Notes under the pieces: model-generated | Databases searched by the model: none | Told to the model about the DNA's origin: nothing | What the model saw: only the letters and a program-made list of their open reading frames with translations | Made by a program: the position numbers and the translations under genes | Part shown: positions 8,700 to 16,903 of the stretch, piece after piece | How the letters are laid out: the number at the start of each line of letters is the position of its first letter | Position numbering within the stretch: the first letter of the stretch is position 1 | Source of the DNA: Clostridia bacterium | Lineage (GTDB): Bacteria > Bacillota > Clostridia > Oscillospirales > Acutalibacteraceae | Direction of reading: 5' to 3' | Length of the DNA: 32,493 bases | NCBI GenBank assembly: GCA_017524165.1 | Contig: JAFWUH010000074.1 | Span: 1-32,493, forward strand

Positions 8700-9510
8700 A
8701 TATTTTCCTCGAACGGTCTTGTAGTTCCGCGGCATAGCCAAAAAAACCGTAATAGCTGAAGGTCGGGGCGCATTTTTCACAGATGAAAGCATGCCGTCCG
8801 TCTTGTGGCAAATCGGATGCATTCAACAGAGCATAGGCTGTTTCAAGGTATTCGGCAATGACTGCCTCCCCCTTCTCCAACCCAAGATGTTTGGCAACCA
8901 AATCAGCCATATTGCAGTAGGTTACCGCCATTTCTCCCTGCGCCAACGGAATGGTTTTCATCAGCACAAGCGCCTTTTGATACAATTCTTCTGCCGCAGT
9001 ATAGTTGCCTAACTCGGTCAATGAAACCGCCATATTATTATATAATCCGCCCAAGCGTTCATCGTTGTCCGGCAACAGCTTTTCATACAACTCCTTTGCT
9101 TTTTCGTAAAGCGGTATGGCTGATTCGGTTTGTCCAAACGCTTTATACCCTGTTGCGGCATTAATATAAGTGGTCGCGGCGGTTACGCTATCCGAAAAAT
9201 CAGCATGAGACAATAACTCCAGCGCGGCTTGAATAGCCGCCATTCCCTCCGGTTGTTGTCCGTTTTTTCGATACAAACCGATTTGTTCATTTAAAACAGT
9301 CAGCTTCCCGCGCACATCCTTGCCGATTTCCGCTTCGGACAGCCAATACTTTAAATGCCGTTCTGCCGACGGATAATCACGGCGGTCAAGATACTCATCC
9401 AGCTTTTCCAATACGCGCCTTGTCGGAATCGGCACGACTTCGGGATGCATATTTAAAAGACATTGCGGTTCTTCATAATCTTCTTTTTTTAAAACAGAAT
9501 GATTGTCCAT
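8686..9510 (-). CDS. Tetratricopeptide-repeat protein
   Basis: This 274-residue soluble protein has no signal peptide. It is rich in TPR-type helix pairs; the clearest repeats have the pattern A-x2-Y-x3-AL with Gly/Ala at the packing positions (near SAIPLYEKAKELYEKLL and TAAEELYQKALVLM, about residues 129-185). TPR proteins act as protein-binding scaffolds. The gene lies 13 bases downstream of ybaK and overlaps the DUF4037 gene, forming a three-gene unit. The start is an ATG with GGGAGGAAG a few bases before it. The partner of the TPR domain is not known; the DUF4037 protein is the natural candidate. Confidence 0.8.
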   Translation of the reverse strand: MDNHSVLKKEDYEEPQCLLNMHPEVVPIPTRRVLEKLDEYLDRRDYPSAERHLKYWLSEAEIGKDVRGKLTVLNEQIGLYRKNGQQPEGMAAIQAALELLSHADFSDSVTAATTYINAATGYKAFGQTESAIPLYEKAKELYEKLLPDNDERLGGLYNNMAVSLTELGNYTAAEELYQKALVLMKTIPLAQGEMAVTYCNMADLVAKHLGLEKGEAVIAEYLETAYALLNASDLPQDGRHAFICEKCAPTFSYYGFFGYAAELQDRSRKIYERN

Positions 9511-9523
9511 TGTATCTTCCTCC

Positions 9524-10009
9524 CTATTCTTTTTGTACGGTTAACGCAGAAAACTGAAACGGAATCACCTTTTCCAGATCAGAAAGTCTCACTTCAACCT
9601 GAAAACCGATCTTCCCTGCGCTGAAAAAGACGCTTTCAAAATTTTGAGCCGAGGCGTCGAAGGTTGTTTGAAAAAACTTCTTCATCCCGATCGGCGAACA
9701 TCCGCCGTGGACATAACCTGTCAATCCCAACAATTCCTTTTGCGGGATCATTTCAATATTTTTTTCGCCGACCACTGCCGCGGCTTTTTTTAAATCTAAT
9801 TCTTTCTCGACAGGGATCACAAAAACATAATGCTGTTTGCTTTTACCGACCGTTACTAATGTTTTAAAAACTCTTTCCGGATTTTGTCCCAACACCTGGG
9901 CTACTTCTTTCCCGCTGACGGCACCGGTGGCTTCATAATGATAGGTCTGAAAGGATATTTTTTTGCTTTCCAAAATTCGACCGACATTTGTTTTATCGTT
10001 TTTCGCCAT
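9524..10009 (-). CDS. ybaK: Cys-tRNA(Pro)/prolyl-tRNA editing deacylase, YbaK/EbsC type
   Basis: This 161-residue single-domain protein is of the YbaK/ProX editing family. Family features visible are the N-terminal KISFQTYHYEA segment, VFKTLVTVGK with the conserved Lys, and GGCSPIGMKK near residues 102-111, which forms the substrate pocket. YbaK hydrolyses cysteine mis-attached to tRNA-Pro, working in trans beside prolyl-tRNA synthetase. The length is normal. It is the first gene of ybaK-TPR-DUF4037. The Shine-Dalgarno is weak (GGGATG), and a possible extended -10 promoter lies upstream. Confidence 0.9.
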   Translation of the reverse strand: MAKNDKTNVGRILESKKISFQTYHYEATGAVSGKEVAQVLGQNPERVFKTLVTVGKSKQHYVFVIPVEKELDLKKAAAVVGEKNIEMIPQKELLGLTGYVHGGCSPIGMKKFFQTTFDASAQNFESVFFSAGKIGFQVEVRLSDLEKVIPFQFSALTVQKE

Positions 10010-10060
10010 CTTTTCACATCCCGATTGGAATTAAGAACAAGTTTATCATTTATCAACCTG

Positions 10061-10069
10061 ATTATATCA
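10061..10069 (-). promoter_or_regulatory. Possible extended -10 promoter for ybaK
   Basis: On the - strand the sequence reads TGATATAAT, an extended -10 box, about 52 bases before the ybaK start and just after the MFS stop codon. No convincing -35 hexamer is present. Confidence 0.4.
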
Positions 10070-10082
10070 TACCGCTTTTGTT

Positions 10083-11252
10083 TTATTTCTTTTCTTTTAG
10101 CAGAAAAACAGCCGCCAAAATCATGATGAGCGGGAAGACAGTACATGCCAAAAAACCGTTTTTCATGCCGATGCGGTCTGCCAATACACCCAAGATCCAT
10201 GGACCGACAGCACAGCCGCAATCGCCGCAAAATGCAAAAAATCCAAACATCGCGGTACCGCCGTTCGGAAAAGTTACCGTTGCCAGCGAATAGGTTCCCG
10301 GCCAGGAAAGACTGACCGAAAAGCCACACAAAGCGCACGCTAACAGTGATAAAATGGGCTGTTGAAATAATCCCACCGCGGCATAGCACATCAAGCACAG
10401 AATATTATTGAAGATCAAAACCTTTTTTACCGAGTATTTGCCTGACAAAGTTCCGTAAATAATGCGTCCGGTCCCCATAAAAATTGCAAAGGCACACGGA
10501 CCCAATAAATCGCCAATAAACTTTTCCACGCCGAGTCCACGCTGCACAAATACCGACGCCCATTGTGCCATAGCAATTTCACTACTGCCGGCGCAGAGCA
10601 TAAAAATCGCAAAACAGATGAACTCGCGTTGAAAAAACATTGATTTCACGGAATTTTTCTGTTTTTCCTCCTGCGGTTCAATGATAGCGGCGCGTAAAAA
10701 CAAAACGGCGTTGATCAACGGAAGAATTGCCCAAATCAATGGAATATTCTGCCACGCATCATAGCCAAACCACCAAACAAGCGTCGTTGTAACCAAAACG
10801 GTAAAGGCCTGCCCCCAACAATAAAACGAGTGTAAAAACGCCATGTTGGCGCCTTTGTTCCGAGTCGGCAACAATTCCACAATAGGGCTTAAAATGACCT
10901 CCATCATCCCACTGCCAAAAGCATATATCATGACCGAAAGCAAAATAGCCGCGTATGTATTCGACAACCAGTGCGGAAAAAACGCCAACGATCCCAAACC
11001 TACTGCGGCGGCAAACTGACTGAACGCCGCCGTATAACGGTAACCGATACTGCGGGCAATCAATGGCGTTGCCAAATCAGCAAAAATCTGCACACCGAAA
11101 TTCACCAAAATGATTCTGCCAAGTTGTTCATACTTTAACCCATAGGATGTTTGAAAAATAATAAAAAGAATGGGCAGAAAATTATTGACGATTGCCTGCA
11201 CCACAAAGCCTGAATAACACAATACCCTCGTCTTTTTATAATTTGATGTCAC
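10083..11252 (-). CDS. MFS transporter
   Basis: This 389-residue polytopic membrane protein has about 12 hydrophobic segments and a central hydrophilic loop near 195-208 (EPQEEKQKNSVKS) between two six-helix halves. The pattern fits the major facilitator superfamily, loosely of the fucose-permease/sugar:proton type. The substrate cannot be read from the sequence. The start is GTG with GAGGT eight bases before it and lies inside the end of the HAD gene, a 17-base overlap, so the two are cotranscribed. Overlap with a phosphatase gene may hint at uptake of an organic substrate, but this is speculative. Confidence 0.8.
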   Translation of the reverse strand: MTSNYKKTRVLCYSGFVVQAIVNNFLPILFIIFQTSYGLKYEQLGRIILVNFGVQIFADLATPLIARSIGYRYTAAFSQFAAAVGLGSLAFFPHWLSNTYAAILLSVMIYAFGSGMMEVILSPIVELLPTRNKGANMAFLHSFYCWGQAFTVLVTTTLVWWFGYDAWQNIPLIWAILPLINAVLFLRAAIIEPQEEKQKNSVKSMFFQREFICFAIFMLCAGSSEIAMAQWASVFVQRGLGVEKFIGDLLGPCAFAIFMGTGRIIYGTLSGKYSVKKVLIFNNILCLMCYAAVGLFQQPILSLLACALCGFSVSLSWPGTYSLATVTFPNGGTAMFGFFAFCGDCGCAVGPWILGVLADRIGMKNGFLACTVFPLIMILAAVFLLKEKK

Positions 11253-11913
11253 AACCGTTGACCTCGTTTATCACATTTGCCAAATCCGACGGTTTTTGAA
11301 TAATGATCCTGGCACCGTTTTGCAACAATTCATCCTCTTTACGGTATCCCCAGAGCTCGCCGATCGGCAAGGCGCCGCTATGCACCGCCGTCAGCATATC
11401 AACGCCGGAATCACCGAGAAAGGCACATTCTTCAGGCAGAAGCGATAATGCTTCCATGGCACGCAGCGTAGAGGTCGCATCGGGTTTCCCGGGCACCCCC
11501 TCCTGTTTACCGACAATTAAATCAAATGTATTTTCGCCATATAACCGTTTGACCAAAGTATCCGCCATGATCTGTGCCTTATTGGTAATGACCGCCAAGC
11601 GAAAGCCCTGTTGTTTCAGCACTTTGACCATTTCCGGCATACCGGCATAAACCACCGTCTGATCCGCATAATGCACCGCATAGTATGCCAAAAAATCTTC
11701 GGTCAGCTTCTGTACGGTTATTTTATCTCTTGCCGTTTCGGGTAAGGCACGCTCAATCATTTTCGGAATACCGTCGCCGACAAAGTACGGAAACTCGGCT
11801 GTCGGTCTGTCGGGATATCCGTGTTGCTTTAAAACATAATTCGTTGAGGCTGCTAAATCGTTCAAAGAATCAATCAGCGTACCGTCCAAATCAAAAAATA
11901 CTGCACGAATCAT
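11236..11913 (-). CDS. HAD-family hydrolase, phosphoglycolate phosphatase-like
   Basis: This 225-residue protein is a haloacid-dehalogenase-like phosphatase. Motif I is FDLDGTL near residues 6-12, motif II contains TNKA, motif III includes GKPDATS, and motif IV is GDSGVD. The alpha-helical cap between motifs I and II is that of the phosphoglycolate phosphatase (Gph)/PpaX subfamily. Likely activity is dephosphorylation of 2-phosphoglycolate or another small phosphate ester; HAD substrates are often broad. I use the ATG at 11913, preceded by AAGGGAG; a frame-compatible ATG at 11934 sits inside the rpmB terminator and has no binding site. Confidence 0.85.
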   Translation of the reverse strand: MIRAVFFDLDGTLIDSLNDLAASTNYVLKQHGYPDRPTAEFPYFVGDGIPKMIERALPETARDKITVQKLTEDFLAYYAVHYADQTVVYAGMPEMVKVLKQQGFRLAVITNKAQIMADTLVKRLYGENTFDLIVGKQEGVPGKPDATSTLRAMEALSLLPEECAFLGDSGVDMLTAVHSGALPIGELWGYRKEDELLQNGARIIIQKPSDLANVINEVNGCDIKL

Positions 11914-11934
11914 ATCGTTTCTCCCTTCATACAC

Positions 11935-11982
11935 AAAAAAAGACCTCGAACTATATTGGCAAAAAAACCAATACGCTCGAGG
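11935..11982 (-). terminator. Intrinsic terminator downstream of rpmB
   Basis: On the - strand CCTCGA (11977-11982) pairs with TCGAGG (11944-11949), and the inner ATTGG/CCAAT (11968-11972 with 11955-11959) also pairs. A T-rich tract at 11935-11941 follows. It lies between rpmB and the HAD gene, so the HAD/MFS pair needs readthrough or a promoter I cannot see. Confidence 0.8.
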
Positions 11983-12000
11983 ACCGAAGTTGCACGAAAA

Positions 12001-12189
12001 TCAAATAGCTCTTGTAACCTTGCCCGAACGCAGGCAACGGGTGCAGGCATAAATTCGACGGGGACTACCGTTGACGATTGCCTTAACACTCTTTACATTC
12101 GGTTTCCATGTTCTGTTAGAGCGTCTGTGAGAGTGAGATACTTTAATTCCGAAAGTGATTTCCTTATTGCAGATTTCACATTTTGCCAT
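12001..12189 (-). CDS. rpmB: 50S ribosomal protein L28
   Basis: This 62-residue protein has the L28 pattern: CEICNK near the N-terminus, RRSNRTWKPN in the middle, and CTRCLRSGKV near the C-terminus. The two CxxC pairs make this the zinc-binding (C+) paralogue type. It is part of the large ribosomal subunit. The ATG at 12189 follows a strong AAAGGAGG; an in-frame GTG nine bases earlier overlaps that site and is rejected. The gene stands alone with its own promoter and terminator, although in Bacillus rpmB lies beside spoVM. Confidence 0.95.
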   Translation of the reverse strand: MAKCEICNKEITFGIKVSHSHRRSNRTWKPNVKSVKAIVNGSPRRIYACTRCLRSGKVTRAI

Positions 12190-12238
12190 GGTCTGCACCT
12201 CCTTTAATCAATGAACCATAAATCACATATCAAGTGAT

Positions 12239-12267
12239 ATTGTAACAGATTATTCTCCTTATTGCAA
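12239..12267 (-). promoter_or_regulatory. Promoter of rpmB
   Basis: On the - strand TTGCAA (12262-12267) and TACAAT (12239-12244) are spaced by exactly 17 bases, about 50 bases upstream of the rpmB start. Confidence 0.75.
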
Positions 12268-12301
12268 GTATTTTTTTATTATTTTGCGATTTTTTTCTAT
12301 C

Positions 12302-13285
12302 TTAATGTTCTAATCGTCTTGGTCGAAGCATTAAATCAGGCAAAGCATCCTGAATTTTCGCTCCTTCGTACAAAATCGAATAACATTTTTCAATAATCGG
12401 CACCTGAATTTTATATTTATCTGCCAACTGATGTGCCATTAACGCGGCATAATAGCCCTCTACCGTACCGACCTCGCGTAATGCTTTTTCCACAGCAACA
12501 CCTGTCCCGACCAAATAGCCGAAACGGTTGTTGCGGCTGTGTTTTGAGGTGCAGGTTACGACCAAATCTCCGATACCGCTCAATCCGGAAAAGGTATATT
12601 CCTTCGCGCCCATACAAACACCCAAACGCGCCATTTCTGCCAAACCGCGGGTGATCAACGCCGCCTTAGTGTTATCGCCCAAACCGAGTCCGTCACAGAT
12701 ACCGGCACAAACAGCAATGATATTCTTCAAGGCGCCGCCCAACTCAACACCGATCAAATCGGTTGCCGTATAAATGCGGAAAACATCATTAGACAACATG
12801 CTTTGCACAATTTCCGCCACAGCAATACTTTGAGAGGCAACGACGACCGAAGTCGGAATTTTGCGTGCCACCTCTTCGGCGTGGGACGGACCCGAAAGCA
12901 CCGCGATCGAAGTGCCGGGCAGTTCTTCCGCCAACACCTGCGACAGTCGAAGCAAGCTTCCTTTTTCAAAGCCTTTTGCCACATTGACAACGATACCGAA
13001 ATCATGGAAAGCGCTCAGCTTTTTGGCAACCTCTCTGACAGCCGAGGACGGGCAGGCAACAATTGTAATAGAAGAGCCTGCCACACAGGACAGATCGCCG
13101 GTAACGGCAATTTCATCCGGCAAAGAAATGCCGGGTAAAAGCCGCTCATTTCCACGGTTTTCCCGCAATGCCGCAACTTCTGTCTCAAAAGGAGACCACA
13201 TTGTCACCGAATGTCCGCAACTCTGTGCAGATAACGCCAAAGCCATCGCCCATCCGCCAGCACCTAAGATCGTTATTTTAGCCAT
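12302..13285 (-). CDS. gpsA: Glycerol-3-phosphate dehydrogenase [NAD(P)+]
   Basis: This 327-residue protein has the Rossmann loop GAGGWAMALA at residues 8-17, SGPSHAEEV, the catalytic-region Lys in GGALKNIIA, and the C-terminal GLSGIGDLVVTC. It makes sn-glycerol 3-phosphate from dihydroxyacetone phosphate for phospholipid and lipoteichoic acid synthesis. It starts inside the end of plsY (8-base overlap), so substrate and acyltransferase are made together; GGAGGG precedes the ATG. The third Gly of the common GxGxxG loop (often GSWGTALA) is Ala here, an unusual but plausible variant. In Bacillus the next gene would be spoIVA; here rpmB follows. Confidence 0.95.
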   Translation of the reverse strand: MAKITILGAGGWAMALALSAQSCGHSVTMWSPFETEVAALRENRGNERLLPGISLPDEIAVTGDLSCVAGSSITIVACPSSAVREVAKKLSAFHDFGIVVNVAKGFEKGSLLRLSQVLAEELPGTSIAVLSGPSHAEEVARKIPTSVVVASQSIAVAEIVQSMLSNDVFRIYTATDLIGVELGGALKNIIAVCAGICDGLGLGDNTKAALITRGLAEMARLGVCMGAKEYTFSGLSGIGDLVVTCTSKHSRNNRFGYLVGTGVAVEKALREVGTVEGYYAALMAHQLADKYKIQVPIIEKCYSILYEGAKIQDALPDLMLRPRRLEH

Positions 13286-13934
13286 TCTTTTTCCCTCCGA
13301 AACTTATCTTTTTTTCTTCCCCGGAGAATAACCGCTTTATATTTTCCGTATGTTTCACAAAGATGATTGCCGCCATCAAAACCGCATAAATCATTTGCGG
13401 CAAAAACAACGCATCGGTATCATAGCAAATAATAGCCGTAAGAACCGTTGCAAATGTTCCGCACAAAGAACTGACAGACACAATCCGCGTCAACATTATC
13501 ATGAGAATAAAAGTTGCCAAACCAATTCCGCCGGCAAGCGGACAAATGGCAAAAAAGACACCTGCCCCGGTTGCAACACCTTTGCCGCCGCGAAATTCAA
13601 AGAAACACGGAAACACATGACCGAGCATACACGCAACGCCGCAAGCATAAGCACCGTAGATCGGCATTGCCCATGCCAAACCTGTTTTAGCAAAGATATA
13701 GGCGAAAACAAAACGCCCGATCAAGGCGGCAACCGTTCCTTTCAAGCAATCGCAAAGAAAAGTCAGCGCGCCGACTTTTTTCCCGCCCACTCTTGTTGCA
13801 TTGGTCGCGCCGGCGTTTTTACTGCCGAAATCGCGGATATCTTTTTTAGAAAAATATTTCGTAAAAATAACCGCGAAACTGATACTGCCGATCAGGTAGG
13901 CAGCACATACCGTGAAAATTGCTAAAATGATCAT
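13278..13934 (-). CDS. plsY: Acyl-phosphate:glycerol-3-phosphate acyltransferase PlsY
   Basis: This 218-residue integral membrane protein has hydrophobic helices throughout and the three PlsY motifs: SKNAGATNATR near residues 38-48, the GHVFPCFFEFRGGKG stretch, and a late motif ending in KHTENIKRL. It transfers an acyl chain from acyl phosphate to glycerol 3-phosphate, the first step of phospholipid synthesis, at the cytoplasmic membrane. It overlaps der by four bases (ATGA) and gpsA by eight. PlsX, which makes the acyl phosphate, is not in the window. A short basic tail (GEEKKISFGGKKNG) follows the last helix. Confidence 0.95.
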   Translation of the reverse strand: MIILAIFTVCAAYLIGSISFAVIFTKYFSKKDIRDFGSKNAGATNATRVGGKKVGALTFLCDCLKGTVAALIGRFVFAYIFAKTGLAWAMPIYGAYACGVACMLGHVFPCFFEFRGGKGVATGAGVFFAICPLAGGIGLATFILMIMLTRIVSVSSLCGTFATVLTAIICYDTDALFLPQMIYAVLMAAIIFVKHTENIKRLFSGEEKKISFGGKKNG

Positions 13935-15259
13935 ACCTTTTTCTCGCCTCTTTCCCGAATGACAAAACGAATCGGTGTTCCTTCCAAGCCAAATGTTGCG
14001 CGGATTTGATTTTCTAAATAGCGCTGATAGGAAAAATGAAACAACTCCGCCTTATTACAGAAACAAACAAAGGTCGGCGGGCAGGTTGAAGCCTGCGTCA
14101 TATAATAAATCTTCAGACGCCTACCCTTGTCGGTCGGCGGTTGTACCCGTGCAGTTGCATCGGCTAAAATATCATTTAATTTTCCGGTGGAGATGCGCAT
14201 ATTGTTCTGCTCATGAACAAAACGAATTAAATCAAACAGCCGTTCCACCCGTTGTCCGGTTTTAGCAGACAGGAACAAAAACGGCGCATAAGGCATAAAA
14301 GAAAAGTCTTTCATCAGGCGTTTACGATAGGCATCCATCGTGGTGCCGTCTTTTTCCACGGCGTCCCATTTGTTCACCGCAATAATACATGCTTTTCCCT
14401 GTTCCAATGCCAATCCGGCAACCTTGGAATCCTGCTCGGTAAATCCGTCAACACCGTCGATCATAATCACGCAAACATTCGCGCGTTCAATTGCCATTTT
14501 TGCGCGCAGAACGCTGTATTTTTCAATCTTGTCTTCCACTTTACTCTTGCGGCGCAATCCTGCCGTATCAATAAAGTTATAACTTCCCTCCGGTCGGGTA
14601 ATCAGCGTATCAATCGCATCGCGTGTGGTACCGGCAATATCGGAAACCAGCGAGCGTTCCTCCCCTGCAATACGATTGATCAAGGAGGATTTCCCGGCAT
14701 TCGGCTTCCCGATAACCGCCACTTGAATGACCTCTTGGTCTTCCTCTTCAAAAGACGAATCCGGCAGATGCTCAAATACAGCCTCTAACAAATCGCCTGT
14801 ACCGTGACCGTGCACCGAGGAAACAGCAATTGGATCGCCCAACCCCAAATTGTAAAATTCATAGATCTCGGCAGGCGCTTCCCCAACCGTGTCACATTTA
14901 TTAACGCACAAAACAATCGGTTTGCCACTTTTTTGCAGCATGGACGCAATCTCCATATCAGCCGCCGTGACACCGCTTTTTAAATCGGTCACAAAAATAA
15001 TCACATTAGCCGTTTCAATTGCCAACTGAGCCTGCGCCCGCATGCCGGAAAGAATCACATCGCCGCCGTCCGGCTCAATTCCGCCGGTATCGACGAGCAA
15101 AAACGGATGATTACACCATTCGGCCTGACCGTAAATCCGGTCTCTGGTGACACCGGGCGTGTCATCCACAATCGACAATCTTTTTCCGATCAATTTATTA
15201 AACAAGGTGGATTTCCCGACATTCGGTCGCCCTACCACCGCAACAACCGGTTTTGCCAT
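13931..15259 (-). CDS. der: Ribosome-assembly GTPase Der (EngA)
   Basis: This 442-residue protein has two tandem GTPase domains and a C-terminal KH-like domain. Domain 1 shows GRPNVGKST (about residues 10-18), DTGG and NKCD; domain 2 shows GKPNAGKSS, DTAGLRRKSK and NKWD. Der is required for late assembly of the 50S subunit. The length is normal. The ATG at 15259 begins the conserved MAKPVVAVVG and has GGAG upstream; an in-frame start 42 bases earlier adds an unconserved extension. It lies between the DUF512 gene and plsY in one unit. Confidence 0.97.
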   Translation of the reverse strand: MAKPVVAVVGRPNVGKSTLFNKLIGKRLSIVDDTPGVTRDRIYGQAEWCNHPFLLVDTGGIEPDGGDVILSGMRAQAQLAIETANVIIFVTDLKSGVTAADMEIASMLQKSGKPIVLCVNKCDTVGEAPAEIYEFYNLGLGDPIAVSSVHGHGTGDLLEAVFEHLPDSSFEEEDQEVIQVAVIGKPNAGKSSLINRIAGEERSLVSDIAGTTRDAIDTLITRPEGSYNFIDTAGLRRKSKVEDKIEKYSVLRAKMAIERANVCVIMIDGVDGFTEQDSKVAGLALEQGKACIIAVNKWDAVEKDGTTMDAYRKRLMKDFSFMPYAPFLFLSAKTGQRVERLFDLIRFVHEQNNMRISTGKLNDILADATARVQPPTDKGRRLKIYYMTQASTCPPTFVCFCNKAELFHFSYQRYLENQIRATFGLEGTPIRFVIRERGEKKV

Positions 15260-15314
15260 ATTCCAACTCCGTTCTTTATGATAATGATATTTGTACGACA
15301 ATGTTCTAATCCCA

Positions 15315-16619
15315 TCATCCGAAAATTGCCTGCACCAATGCCCAACCGTCGTTATCGACCGGCGTGACCCGAACGCCTAACCGCTCGGCAACTTCATCTA
15401 AAGAAATACTGTCTAAAAACAGATCCCCTTCCCGGCGCAACATCACCGAGGGAATCAACAATTCTTCGCCCAAGTCAATATCTTTGAGCTGTTCCAACAA
15501 GTCGGTTGCGGTCACCAATCCCGCCACCGTGATCTTTTCACCGAAAAAGTAATTGATAATGCCTACTGTCCGGCAAGACAGGTGCGCACTCTTGGCTTCA
15601 CACTGTGCCGCCACACTGTGCAGTAACGGAAATGCCGCAACACCGGTCGCAATCGTTATTTGTCTATCTCTTTCCAACGGTTCGGTCTCGATTTCCATTA
15701 AAGCCTTTTGCGCCTCATCGGCTAAAAGCGCCCACAAGCCGACGCCGTTTTCAAGCTGCAAAAAATCTCCGTAATATTCTGCCGGCGGCATCGGACGCTT
15801 TGCCAGCAGATAAAACTCATCGGCACCGTAAACACGGCGTTCCCCATACCGTCTTACGCATTCGTCCCCGAACGCATTCAAAATATCCAATGTCTGCGCC
15901 GCCGTCTTTTCGTCAAAGGGTTTTAACGGGGTCAAGCCCTCGCGAAAACGCGTTAAACCAACCGGCACCGCCGCAATACATTCCACCATGGATAGTGCCG
16001 TCAAATCCCGCAAGGTGCGTTTCAATTCCTCACCGTCATTCCAACCGGGACACAGCACCAGTTGACAGTTCATACGAATGCCCGCATCTTCAAAACGACG
16101 GATAATTTTTAAAGCTTCTCCGGCATTCTTATTGGCCATCATTTTTACGCGCAATTCCGGGTTGGTCGTATGTACCGAAATATTGATGGGATTGATATGC
16201 ATCCGAATAATGCGCTCAATCTCATGCTCGGTAATATTAGTCAATGTAATATAATTCCCGAACAAAAACGAAAGGCGCGAATCGTCATCTTTAAAATATA
16301 AGCTTTCCCTTAACCCTTTGGGCAACTGATCAATAAAACAAAAGATACATTTATTACGGCAGGAACGCTTTTGATCCATCAAATAGGTTTCAAACAATAA
16401 ACCTATTTCTTCCTCTTCTCTTTTTTTGAGATGATATTTTTTGGTTTTTCCGGAAGGCTGTAAAACCGAAACGGCAATACGGCGCTCGGTTTGGTAAAAC
16501 CGATAGTCCAAGACATCCATGATTTCATGCCCGTTGAGCGAAATCAAGACATCTCCTGCGCAAATACCGACCCGTTCTGCCGGGCTGTCATGCTCTACCG
16601 CGTCAATAACGACCGACAC
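15315..16619 (-). CDS. DUF512 family radical SAM-like protein with N-terminal PDZ domain
   Basis: This 434-residue protein begins with a PDZ-like segment (residues 1-65, SPAERVGICAGDVLISLNG). A CxxxCxxC cluster motif follows (CRNKCIFCFID, near residues 87-97), then a radical-SAM-like barrel and the C-terminal DUF512 region. The cluster motif suggests a 4Fe-4S cluster and SAM chemistry, but the reaction is unknown. In Clostridia this gene commonly sits directly upstream of der, as here (55 bases), which suggests a ribosome or envelope link. The start is GTG with AAGGCGG upstream. It starts only about 20 bases after the rpmF terminator, leaving no room for an obvious own promoter. Confidence 0.85.
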   Translation of the reverse strand: MSVVIDAVEHDSPAERVGICAGDVLISLNGHEIMDVLDYRFYQTERRIAVSVLQPSGKTKKYHLKKREEEEIGLLFETYLMDQKRSCRNKCIFCFIDQLPKGLRESLYFKDDDSRLSFLFGNYITLTNITEHEIERIIRMHINPINISVHTTNPELRVKMMANKNAGEALKIIRRFEDAGIRMNCQLVLCPGWNDGEELKRTLRDLTALSMVECIAAVPVGLTRFREGLTPLKPFDEKTAAQTLDILNAFGDECVRRYGERRVYGADEFYLLAKRPMPPAEYYGDFLQLENGVGLWALLADEAQKALMEIETEPLERDRQITIATGVAAFPLLHSVAAQCEAKSAHLSCRTVGIINYFFGEKITVAGLVTATDLLEQLKDIDLGEELLIPSVMLRREGDLFLDSISLDEVAERLGVRVTPVDNDGWALVQAIFG

Positions 16620-16641
16620 CGTCTCACCGCCTTTTCCTTCC

Positions 16642-16673
16642 TAAAAAATCAGAGGAGGATTTCTCCCCCTCTG
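16642..16673 (-). terminator. Intrinsic terminator after rpmF, directly before the DUF512-der unit
   Basis: On the - strand a 10-bp stem with one G-T pair (16664-16673 with 16650-16659) and a GAAA loop is followed by ATTTTTT. The DUF512 start is 23 bases further on, so this structure may act as a leaky terminator or attenuator for the der unit. Confidence 0.85.
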
Positions 16674-16687
16674 TACGGACATTGTAA

Positions 16688-16870
16688 TTATGCCTCAGTC
16701 TTTACAACCTCACGGCCGTTATATTTGCCACAAGCGGGACAAAGTCTGTGCGGGCGTTTATATTCGCCGCAATCCGGACAACGAACCAATGCCGGTGCAG
16801 TGATTTTCCAAACGTTATTTCTTCTCTTATCGCGTCTGGCCTTTGAAGTTTTTCTCTTAGGTACTGCCAT
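16688..16870 (-). CDS. rpmF: 50S ribosomal protein L32
   Basis: This 60-residue basic protein starts [17 protein letters not shown]. The CPDCG...CPACG pair forms a zinc ribbon, the C+ form of L32. It is part of the large ribosomal subunit. AAGGAGG lies just before the ATG at 16870; an in-frame codon nine bases earlier is within that site. It is paired with yceD, as in most bacteria, and followed by a terminator. Confidence 0.97.
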   Translation of the reverse strand: MAVPKRKTSKARRDKRRNNVWKITAPALVRCPDCGEYKRPHRLCPACGKYNGREVVKTEA

Positions 16871-16903
16871 CTTCAGCACCTCCTTAAAATAATAATAGTA
16901 TAT

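Noticed and set aside
14252..14788. Open frame of 178 codons opposite der
   Set aside because: Antisense to the two conserved GTPase domains of Der, with no binding site or recognisable motif.
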